Positions 1 to 5,580 of a DNA stretch of 5,816 nucleotides are shown in pieces. Below the pieces are notes generated by a model, which worked only from the letters and a program-made list of their open reading frames with translations, was not told the origin of the DNA and ran no database searches. A program made the translations under genes and the position numbers. Source of the DNA: Parafilimonas sp. (GTDB lineage Bacteria; Bacteroidota; Bacteroidia; Chitinophagales; Chitinophagaceae). The stretch is from the NCBI GenBank assembly GCA_023251275.1, contig JAHEZC010000081.1:1-5816 (forward strand), in the 5' to 3' direction. How positions within the stretch are numbered: position 1 is the stretch's first letter; every line of letters begins with the position of its first letter.

Positions 1-479
1 GATTCTTCTTCAGATATTTCTTCAGCCGCTTCTTCTGCAGCCGGTTTTGCAACTGCTTCATCTTTTATTTCTTTGTCATCATCATCTTCTTCCTCTTCCT
101 TTAACTTTATTTCAACATTATTTTTCTTCAGGATATCAAACCATTTTATCATCTTTTTCATATCGCTTGCATACACCCGGTCAAAATCTATATCAGGATA
201 TACATTTTCAAAATATTTTTTTATAGCAGCAGTGTCCTTTTCTGATGGGAGCTTTTCATTACTGGCCTCCATCGCATTAAACACTTCAACCAAGTTCACA
301 TTATCACCAACAGTAAATACTTCGATACCTTCCAGGTGAGAAAAATTATGAATACGTGAAGAAATAAATCTCGTGCTTTTATCTTCCACCGAACGCACAA
401 TAGCTCCGTCTGCCTTACTGCCTATCAACTCAAATAATCCACTCAAACCGGTAACAGAAATAAGCTTGCTATACTCCAT
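1..479 (-). CDS. DUF5606 family protein, 5' part only
   Basis: The first 159 codons of a minus-strand gene are present; the 3' end lies beyond the left edge. The ATG is at 479-477 and the product opens MEYSKLISVTGLSGLFELIG. I recognise the family as DUF5606, a Bacteroidota group: an N-terminal segment of about 60 residues with the S-V-T-G-L-x-G-L-F pattern and a conserved S-S-R-I-H-N-F-S-H-L-E stretch (residues 40-50), then a helical segment (about 78-120) with the pattern KKYFENVYPDIDFDRVYASD. From about residue 128 the protein becomes a low-complexity acidic and Ala-rich tail (E/D runs, then KPAAEEAAEE), which is normal for this family. No signal peptide or membrane segment is seen, so it is probably cytoplasmic. 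Its function is not known to me. It is divergent from the exported-protein gene that starts at 624. No Shine-Dalgarno sequence precedes the start, as expected in this phylum. Confidence 0.87.
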   Translation of the reverse strand, partial: MEYSKLISVTGLSGLFELIGSKADGAIVRSVEDKSTRFISSRIHNFSHLEGIEVFTVGDNVNLVEVFNAMEASNEKLPSEKDTAAIKKYFENVYPDIDFDRVYASDMKKMIKWFDILKKNNVEIKLKEEEEDDDDKEIKDEAVAKPAAEEAAEEISEEE

Positions 480-522
480 ATAATTTCAGATTTTGAGGGC
501 TGCAAGATAAAGCAAAACGACT

Positions 523-577
523 TTACCGAATGCTAAAATTGTTTTATAAAAATTACCCGGTTATTTATGAACGGTAA
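523..577. repeat. Split inverted repeat in divergent spacer
   Basis: TTACCG (523-528) and CGGTAA (572-577) are exact inverted copies 43 bases apart. Between them lies a near-palindrome, TTACCCGGTTA (553-563). All three are variants of TTACC/GGTAA and lie in the 144-base spacer between two divergent genes, so they could be operator half-sites. Copies of 6 bases are short enough to occur by chance. No strong TAnnTTTG promoter was found here. The nearest candidates are TAAAATTG at 534-541 on plus and TATCTTGC at 509-502 on minus, both imperfect. Confidence 0.25.
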
Positions 578-623
578 GCCATTCACATTTTAATTTATCA
601 ACTTTATAAACAAATCAGTTGAT

Positions 624-1142
624 ATGAAAAGATTTTTTACGCTGGTCTGTTGTTTTGTATTTACAGGTTTTTCTTATGCACAAAACCTACAAAAAAGTCC
701 ATGCCTTTCAGATACTGTTTACCGCCAGTTTGATTTCTGGATCGGTGAATGGGATGTGTATGGTCCGCAAGACAGGAAAGCAGGAGACAGTAAGATTGAG
801 CTAATTCTCGACAGTTGCATTATTCTCGAAAACTGGAAAAGTGCGACGCCGCCGTACGCGGGAAAAAGTTTTAATACTTACAATGCCGGTACCAAGCAAT
901 GGCAGCAAACATGGGTTGATAACGTTGGCGGCACAACAGAATTTTTACGAGGGCATGCAGAAAAAGATAAAATGATCTTTAATGCAGACAATGTAAAGGA
1001 TACTGATGGAAAAAATTTTTTGCGGAGGTTGACCTTCTTTAAGCTGAGCAATGACAAAGTCCGTCAATTGGGGGAAAGATCAGATGATTACGGCAAAATA
1101 TGGGTAACAGAATATGATCTCGAATACCGCAGAAAAAAATAA
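624..1142 (+). CDS. Exported DUF1579-like small protein
   Basis: 172 residues. The N-terminus is a clear Sec signal peptide: MKR, a hydrophobic core at residues 4-16, then S-Y-A followed by Q-N, with likely cleavage after Ala19. The mature part is about 153 residues and starts its fold with FDFWIGEWDVYG (36-47), the hallmark of DUF1579-like and related lipocalin-like beta-barrel proteins. Other family-like features are LENWKSATPPYAGKSFNTYN (69-88), KQWQQTWVDN (91-100), an R-R-L-T-F-F strand (134-139), and a C-terminal G-E-R-S-D-D-Y-G-K-I-W block ending in YRRKK. The length suits a single barrel domain, so the gene looks complete. There are two Cys residues after the signal peptide (27 and 65), which might form a disulfide in the periplasm; this is inference. 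It stands alone: divergent from the DUF5606 gene and convergent with the histidine kinase gene. Ligand and role are unknown. Confidence 0.85.
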   Translation: MKRFFTLVCCFVFTGFSYAQNLQKSPCLSDTVYRQFDFWIGEWDVYGPQDRKAGDSKIELILDSCIILENWKSATPPYAGKSFNTYNAGTKQWQQTWVDNVGGTTEFLRGHAEKDKMIFNADNVKDTDGKNFLRRLTFFKLSNDKVRQLGERSDDYGKIWVTEYDLEYRRKK

Positions 1143-1248
1143 CATGCAACAACAATAACGCAGATTTCATCATAGCCCTGTAAAAGGCTGCTGCAAAGAA
1201 TGTCAATAAAAATTTAAAATCTATACAACAAAATTTACTTACCTGCAT

Positions 1249-2298
1249 TCAATCCTTTCTTGAATCAAGGGTAAAGCCTATAGTAGTCCCTACGTCTAAT
1301 TTGCTTCTTACATGAATACTTTGAGCATGTGCTTCCACAATATGTTTGCATATTGCCAGACCTAAACCTGTGCCTCCCACATTTCTGCTGCGTCCACGAT
1401 CTGTCCGGTAAAAACGCTCAAATATGCGCGGCAAATGTTCTTCTGAAATACCCACTCCGTCATCACTTATTTCTATGAGCACATGTTTTTCATCAGTTTT
1501 ATATACACTGGCAATAATATTGCCATCCTGCCGTCCATATTTTACCGCATTTTCTATCAGGTTAATAAGTACCTGCAGTATTTTTTCCTTATCTGCAAAC
1601 ACGAGGATAGGTTGTTCGCACCCTTTTTTAATACTGCAACGGATATTGCGTTCTGACGTCTGCAGCGAAAGTGTTTCGAATGCTTCTTTTATCAGATCCT
1701 GTATAGCAAAAGCCTGCTTATACAAAGGCTGTTCTCCGCTTTCCAGTTTAGTAATGGCATCCAGGTCGTTTACCAGGTTTACCATCCGCTCCACATTTCT
1801 CGCCGTATTTTCCAGGAATTTTTTATTGACAGCCGGGTTTTCCAGGGCGCCGCTCAGCAGGGTATCTACATAACCCTGTATAGCAAAGATTGGCGTTTTA
1901 AATTCATGTGACAGGTTTTGCAAAAATTCTTTGCGGTAAACTTCATTGTTAAGCAGTGCCTCAATTTCTTCTTTTTTTTGCTCTGCCCATTTTTCCACAT
2001 CATCACGCACTTCCTCTATGCTTTTTTTGGGGAGGATGTATTTATAGTACATCTCTTCCTTTTTACTGGCTTTTGTCTGGTAAATAAATTTGTAGATCAA
2101 TTTTATTTTGCGGTTAATAAAGATCTCGATCATAAAGCTGATAAGAAAATAGACCCCCGCAAAAATTACTAATAATGCCAAAACTGCAACTAATACATCT
2201 TTATGGATAATATAAAAAGCAAGTGAAACAGGAACACTAATGATAACCGCTGTAAATGCTGATAATTGTTTGGGAGATAGATTTTTTGTAGTGAACAT
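1249..2298 (-). CDS. Intramembrane-type sensor histidine kinase (PhoR-like)
   Basis: 349 residues; autophosphorylates on His and passes phosphate to a partner regulator, almost certainly the OmpR-type protein encoded just upstream. Two hydrophobic segments (about 13-31 and 35-58) are joined by only a few residues (H-K-D), so there is essentially no extracytoplasmic sensor domain. A charged, probably coiled linker (about 62-120) follows. The H-box is LQNLSHEFKTPI with phospho-acceptor His131. The ATPase domain has the N-box LIENAVKYG (Asn250), the G1 box ISDDGVGI (277-284), the F-box RIFERFYR (291-298) and the G2 box GGTGLGL (308-314). All catalytic motifs are intact. The start is firm: an in-frame TAA lies 12 bases before the ATG at 2298. 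It is the second gene of a regulator-kinase pair, after a 102-base gap. The stimulus cannot be read from sequence; lacking a periplasmic domain, it may sense the membrane, a partner protein or a cytoplasmic cue. Confidence 0.95.
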   Translation of the reverse strand: MFTTKNLSPKQLSAFTAVIISVPVSLAFYIIHKDVLVAVLALLVIFAGVYFLISFMIEIFINRKIKLIYKFIYQTKASKKEEMYYKYILPKKSIEEVRDDVEKWAEQKKEEIEALLNNEVYRKEFLQNLSHEFKTPIFAIQGYVDTLLSGALENPAVNKKFLENTARNVERMVNLVNDLDAITKLESGEQPLYKQAFAIQDLIKEAFETLSLQTSERNIRCSIKKGCEQPILVFADKEKILQVLINLIENAVKYGRQDGNIIASVYKTDEKHVLIEISDDGVGISEEHLPRIFERFYRTDRGRSRNVGGTGLGLAICKHIVEAHAQSIHVRSKLDVGTTIGFTLDSRKD

Positions 2299-2309
2299 AG
2301 TAAAACGTT

Positions 2310-2349
2310 ACGGGATTGCAAGCTACAGGAAAAAATTAAACCATCCCGT
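2310..2349 (-). other. Intercistronic hairpin just before kinase start
   Basis: A perfect 7-base inverted repeat, ACGGGAT (2310-2316) and ATCCCGT (2343-2349), encloses 26 bases. In the minus-strand transcript it ends about 11 bases before the kinase ATG (2298), so it could influence translation of the kinase or protect the message. There is no following T-run, so it does not look like an intrinsic terminator. Stability was judged by eye only. Confidence 0.4.
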
Positions 2350-2357
2350 TTCCCCGT

Positions 2358-2377
2358 CACGAACCTTGTCGTTCATG
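2358..2377 (-). other. Second intercistronic hairpin
   Basis: In the minus-strand RNA, CAUGAAC (2377-2371) pairs with GUUCGUG (2364-2358) over seven positions, one of them a U-G wobble, around a 6-base loop. It lies about 24 bases after the response-regulator stop codon and 8 bases before the other hairpin. The wobble pair makes the match better in minus-strand RNA than in plus-strand RNA, consistent with a role in the regulator-kinase transcript. No T-tract follows, so I do not call it a terminator. Confidence 0.4.
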
Positions 2378-2400
2378 CTTTTAGCCCCCAACTTTTTATC

Positions 2401-3078
2401 TTATAATTCAAATTTATACCCAACTCCCTTTACAGTGGTAATGCAGTCAGTCCCGAGTTTCTGGCGTATTTTTCTTATGTGCACATCAATAGTACGGTCG
2501 CCTACAATTACATCGTTGCCCCAAACCTGTCTTAATATTTCGTTACGCAAAAAAACCCGCCCTGGTTTTGATGCAAGCAGGTAAAGCAATTCGAATTCTT
2601 TTTTTGCCAGTATAATTTCTTCCCCGTTGCTATTAATAAGAAATTTCACAGGATCAATTACCATATTGCCGATTGTAATTATTTTCCCTTCTTCTTTATT
2701 TATTCTCCGGAAGAGTGCATTAACCCTGCTGACCAAAACTTTTGGTCCGATGGGCTTATTTATATAATCATCCGCTCCGCTTTCCAATCCCTTTATCTGT
2801 GAATTTTCATCATTCAATGCGGTTAGAAAAATTATCAGTGTGTCTTTGAAAAATTCATTTGCCCGCAGCAACTGGCATACTTCTACGCCTGTTTTAAAGG
2901 GCATCATAATATCTAAAATGATGAGGTCGGGATGAATTTTCTTCGCCATGTCAACAGCTTCGTTGCCATCTTTTGCAGTATATATCTCATATCCTTCTTT
3001 TTTCAGATTATACTCAATAATCTCAAGAATATCTTTCTCATCGTCTGCTACCAGTATTTTCTTTGTCTTCGCTTCCAT
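2401..3078 (-). CDS. OmpR/PhoB-type response regulator
   Basis: 225 residues, the normal length for a two-domain OmpR-family transcription factor. The receiver domain (about 6-124) has the acidic pair Asp12-Asp13, the phospho-acceptor Asp56 in LIILDIMMP, the switch Thr86 in IFLTA, Tyr105 and the conserved Lys108 in the K-P-I motif. After a short linker (about 125-132) comes a winged-helix DNA-binding domain (about 133-225) with LAKKEFELLYLLASKPGRVF, the recognition-helix region VGDRTIDVHIRKIRQKL (192-208) and the wing VKGVGYKFEL at the C-terminus. All key residues are present, so it should be a working phosphorylation-controlled regulator. It is the first gene of the pair; the cognate kinase follows after 102 bases. 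It is divergent from the 726-residue exported-protein gene, with 132 bases between the start codons, so it may bind there to control itself or its neighbour (inference). Its regulon is unknown; the PhoB likeness is at family level and does not imply phosphate sensing. Confidence 0.96.
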   Translation of the reverse strand: MEAKTKKILVADDEKDILEIIEYNLKKEGYEIYTAKDGNEAVDMAKKIHPDLIILDIMMPFKTGVEVCQLLRANEFFKDTLIIFLTALNDENSQIKGLESGADDYINKPIGPKVLVSRVNALFRRINKEEGKIITIGNMVIDPVKFLINSNGEEIILAKKEFELLYLLASKPGRVFLRNEILRQVWGNDVIVGDRTIDVHIRKIRQKLGTDCITTVKGVGYKFEL

Positions 3079-3095
3079 TGACCAAAATGTTTACA

Positions 3096-3103
3096 CAAAA
3101 TTA
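3096..3103 (-). promoter_or_regulatory. Candidate -7 box for response regulator
   Basis: Read on the minus strand this is TAATTTTG, an exact match to the Bacteroidota -7 consensus TAnnTTTG. It lies 17 bases before the regulator ATG and would give a leader of roughly 14 bases. No good TTG (-33) is seen at the usual distance of about 19 bases, so the call rests on the -7 box and its position. Confidence 0.45.
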
Positions 3104-3177
3104 ATTTTACGAATCAGATATGTGATGAATGTAGTATTATTATATTATTGTTAAGAGGTTTAATGCAGATTTGATAA

Positions 3178-3185
3178 TACTTTTG
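3178..3185 (+). promoter_or_regulatory. Candidate -7 box for exported 726-residue protein
   Basis: TACTTTTG matches the Bacteroidota TAnnTTTG box exactly and lies 25 bases before the ATG at 3211, predicting a leader of about 20 bases. The -33 region (GGTTTAA near 3157-3163) is a poor match to TTTG. It faces away from the regulator's candidate -7 box, so the 132-base spacer appears to hold two divergent promoters. Confidence 0.5.
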
Positions 3186-3210
3186 CCCCAGATACCTCAT
3201 AATAATTTTA

Positions 3211-5391
3211 ATGAAAAACATTTACATACTGCTTTTAACCATCCCGGTAATAAATTTTTGCGCCGCTCAGCCTTCCGAGAAAACATCTGAGATACCGCTG
3301 GTCCGGCAGTATTTTCACGGAAATATTGATGCAACCCAAAAAAGCATTTTATTATCTGATGGGAAAAACCCCGATCGCTTCTCCCCCACTCAAAACAGTG
3401 AACTAAATGACGAACTTACCATAGCTCTTACCACGGGTGTTGATAATATCCAATCTTTTATAGAAGAAGACAACTCTCTTGACAACAACAACAAAATAAA
3501 ATTCCTTCGCGGATTAAATGATGCTTTGAATTCTTATAAAAGCAGGTATATAGACAAGTCTGCCAAACCATCCATTTTGCCGGATCTCCTGAAAGCTTTT
3601 AAAGAAGGAATTGACCTTGAAGCTAATAACCAGTCAATCGAACCTGTTATTTCGAGGTATGCTTATGATATAGGAGATATTCTTGTGAAAAATATAGCTT
3701 ATAGCAACAATGCAGGTGTGGATGTCTGCCGGGCTGTGCTGATTTTGAAATATTGTGAAAAAAACCCGGATAAAATTTTAAATACACTTAGTAAATACCC
3801 TAATTCTCCATACACAGACAGTCTTATTCTCGTCGCTGCCCACCGCGCCCCTGACAATGTATATACGTTTGCCGCAGGAAATAATGAACTTGCCGCAAAA
3901 ATTCAAAACAACCCTGACCCATTGGTCAAAATCATCGGACGCCTGGCAAAAATGAGTTCCGGGCGCCTGTTTTTTCCTTTTCTTGACAACCTTTATAAAA
4001 ATAAAATCAGTTTTGAGGAGATTGATTCTGCTATGAGAGACAGCACCAAATATTACAAGCTGCTGGTGCAGACACAAATTGATTACACTAACAGGTTAAG
4101 AATGAAAGACACGCCCCTTGGCAGGCAGGTTCTTACAAACAGGCTGGCAGTGAAGGCAGTGGAAGTTTATGTAAATACCATTAATGCATTGCACGAATCT
4201 CCAGACAATATCCGCTTCAGAGTAATTGAAAAATTAAGCCCACAGGAATTATTTTATCTCGCTGTGATGTGTGAAGAAGAAATTTACACATCGAGCTACG
4301 TACGGGGAGTTTACCCCCGTATCTGGCAACACAAAAAAATGGAGCGGGGTGATAGCTTATTAATGAGTGTAAGTTTCGACCATTTTAAAAAATGGATAAA
4401 AATGGCCGAGAATTATAATACGCTCGACAATTTTTTATCACGCATGGAAAAAGAAAATGCCCGGATACTGATGAAAGCTTTTGTAAGGAACCTGGACAAA
4501 AGCGGGTCACTGGAAGATGCCGTAGATGTAGCCAATTCCTTTGCAAGCATTTCCGATAAAAATAAAACCCTGCGCAGCCTTATATTGAGCGAAGTTCAGC
4601 ACAACCTCAGGCTGGCAGAGGAAACAAATAACAAAAGAGCTGCTGACATTTACAGTATTTTAAATACACTTTTTCTTTCAATTGACAGCTCCAACAGGAT
4701 TGATGTTTCCAAAACACTCGGAATTCCACCGGTTTATTTTATGCCAAACAAAAACCTGCGGGATACATCGGGGAAAATTATTGTCCAGCAATTCTTTTAT
4801 GGAGACAAAGACGGCAAGACTGTTTTTAATAGCTTCCTCAGCAGTTTCAGCAATTCCAACTGGAAAATAAACTATACAAGTGAATGGGTAAGCGTGTCTT
4901 CTACAAATGGAACACCGGTGGTTATTTACGCCAATAAACCACTTGATGAAACACAAGGCCTTGACGGCTTAGCCCAGGCGGATCTAAACGGATATCTTGC
5001 TGAAAATAATCTGGAGCCCGTTTTAGTAATACACCGTGGTCACAGCTATTGGCTTCCTTCCACACTCAATCAATTGGCGCCTTCTGCCAAAGTAGTATTA
5101 CTTGGGAGTTGCGGAGCCTATCAAAATCTGAGTAAAATTCTGGCCATTTGCCCTTCTGCGCAAATTGTTGCATCCAAGCAAACAGGCAGCGGATTGGTAA
5201 ACCACCCGATGATCTACACTATACTCGATTTGCTGAGACAGGGTAAAGATCTGAATTGGCCTCAATTATGGTCTAATCTTTCCAAGAGGCTTTCAAACGA
5301 TTTATTTGCCGATTATGTGCCTCCGCACAAAAATCTCGGCGCTGTATTTATTATGGCTTATAATAAAATGCAGCAAAAGGAAGAATATTAG
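3211..5391 (+). CDS. Exported protein, putative caspase-fold C-terminal domain
   Basis: 726 residues, no family name that I can assign. A Sec signal peptide covers about residues 1-19 (hydrophobic core 4-16, C-A-A then Q-P); Cys17 is not in a good lipobox, so a soluble periplasmic or secreted form is more likely than a lipoprotein. Residues about 60-500 look mostly alpha-helical with no metal or nucleotide motif. The C-terminal part (about 520-726) opens with a strand and turn, QQFFYGDKDG (526-535), then a strand PVVIYANKP (569-577), a strand ending in H-R-G-H-S (His608, Gly610, His611), a strand VVLLGSCGAY with Cys634, and IVASKQTGSGLVNHP (652-666). A hydrophobic strand then His-Gly, and a second strand then Cys, is the pattern of clan CD cysteine peptidases (caspase, gingipain, separase, CHAT). 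His608 to Cys634 is 26 residues, close to the separase spacing as I count it. Protease activity is inference; binding or a degenerate fold is possible. It is complete, with start and TAG stop, and divergent from the response regulator. Confidence 0.8.
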   Translation: MKNIYILLLTIPVINFCAAQPSEKTSEIPLVRQYFHGNIDATQKSILLSDGKNPDRFSPTQNSELNDELTIALTTGVDNIQSFIEEDNSLDNNNKIKFLRGLNDALNSYKSRYIDKSAKPSILPDLLKAFKEGIDLEANNQSIEPVISRYAYDIGDILVKNIAYSNNAGVDVCRAVLILKYCEKNPDKILNTLSKYPNSPYTDSLILVAAHRAPDNVYTFAAGNNELAAKIQNNPDPLVKIIGRLAKMSSGRLFFPFLDNLYKNKISFEEIDSAMRDSTKYYKLLVQTQIDYTNRLRMKDTPLGRQVLTNRLAVKAVEVYVNTINALHESPDNIRFRVIEKLSPQELFYLAVMCEEEIYTSSYVRGVYPRIWQHKKMERGDSLLMSVSFDHFKKWIKMAENYNTLDNFLSRMEKENARILMKAFVRNLDKSGSLEDAVDVANSFASISDKNKTLRSLILSEVQHNLRLAEETNNKRAADIYSILNTLFLSIDSSNRIDVSKTLGIPPVYFMPNKNLRDTSGKIIVQQFFYGDKDGKTVFNSFLSSFSNSNWKINYTSEWVSVSSTNGTPVVIYANKPLDETQGLDGLAQADLNGYLAENNLEPVLVIHRGHSYWLPSTLNQLAPSAKVVLLGSCGAYQNLSKILAICPSAQIVASKQTGSGLVNHPMIYTILDLLRQGKDLNWPQLWSNLSKRLSNDLFADYVPPHKNLGAVFIMAYNKMQQKEEY

Positions 5392-5474
5392 CAGTCAGCA
5401 AAAGACACCTCTTTCGAAAGCAATTTATTTTATTCAGCCAAATAATATTCGCAAAAAAACCTGATTTGAGCACA

Positions 5475-5495
5475 TGCTGAATTACTTTTTCAGCA
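5475..5495. terminator. Possible transcription-end hairpin
   Basis: TGCTGAA (5475-5481) and TTCAGCA (5489-5495) form a perfect 7-base-pair stem with a 7-base loop. It lies 84 bases past the stop of the 726-residue protein gene and before the promoter of the next gene, the right place to end the upstream transcript. On the plus strand it is followed by AAAACTC rather than a T-run, so it lacks the classic intrinsic-terminator tail; it could instead be a 3'-end stabilising structure. Confidence 0.3.
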
Positions 5496-5543
5496 AAACT
5501 CAACGGTGCCGTCGTCACTTCATGCGCAAATTTTCTCTTCGGG

Positions 5544-5573
5544 TTGCTCATTAAGCCCTATCTGTTATCTTTG
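5544..5573 (+). promoter_or_regulatory. Bacteroidota-type promoter for glycyl-tRNA synthetase
   Basis: TTG (5544-5546) and TATCTTTG (5566-5573) are separated by 19 bases, matching the Bacteroidota housekeeping promoter (TTG near -33 and TAnnTTTG near -7) in sequence and spacing. The -7 box ends only 7 bases before the ATG at 5581, so the predicted transcript would begin about 3-4 bases before the start codon, giving a nearly leaderless message. It is the best promoter in the window. Confidence 0.75.
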
Positions 5574-5580
5574 CGGCCTT

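Noticed and set aside
73..339. Plus-strand frame starting with a run of serines.
   Set aside because: The serine run is the complement of the acidic Glu/Asp tail codons of the minus-strand DUF5606 gene, whose family match is convincing.
1173..1195. Possible terminator in the convergent spacer, AGCC and GGCT around an 8-base loop.
   Set aside because: Only four base pairs and no T-tract on either strand, too weak to call.
1039..1248. Minus-strand frame running from the kinase 3' flank into the exported-protein gene.
   Set aside because: It is antisense to the conserved C-terminus of the FDFWIGEWDV protein, with no family resemblance or start signal.
1424..1873. Plus-strand frame of 149 codons opposite the histidine kinase.
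   Set aside because: It is antisense to the kinase catalytic core, which has all its motifs; the antisense product is Ser/Phe-rich with no recognisable motif.
2240..2584. Plus-strand frame of 114 codons spanning the regulator-kinase gap.
   Set aside because: It overlaps the N-terminus of the kinase and the C-terminus of the regulator in antisense, has no promoter-like box, and its composition is not protein-like.
3258..3264. Cys17 of the 726-residue protein as a lipoprotein attachment site.
   Set aside because: The residues before it (I-N-F) do not fit the lipobox, where a small residue is expected at -1; cleavage near Ala19 by ordinary signal peptidase fits better.
3778..4077. Minus-strand frame of 99 codons inside the 726-residue protein gene.
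   Set aside because: The plus-strand gene is a continuous, complete frame with a signal peptide and promoter box; the antisense frame has no motif and unlikely composition.
5351..5551. Minus-strand frame of 66 codons beginning MSNPKRKFAHEV, covering most of the spacer before glycyl-tRNA synthetase.
   Set aside because: It runs into the 3' end of the 726-residue protein gene, its second half is compositionally odd (CFRKRCLLLTANILPFAAFYY), no TAnnTTTG promoter precedes it, and I do not recognise the protein. The first ~35 residues look fairly protein-like, so homology in relatives would reopen the question.
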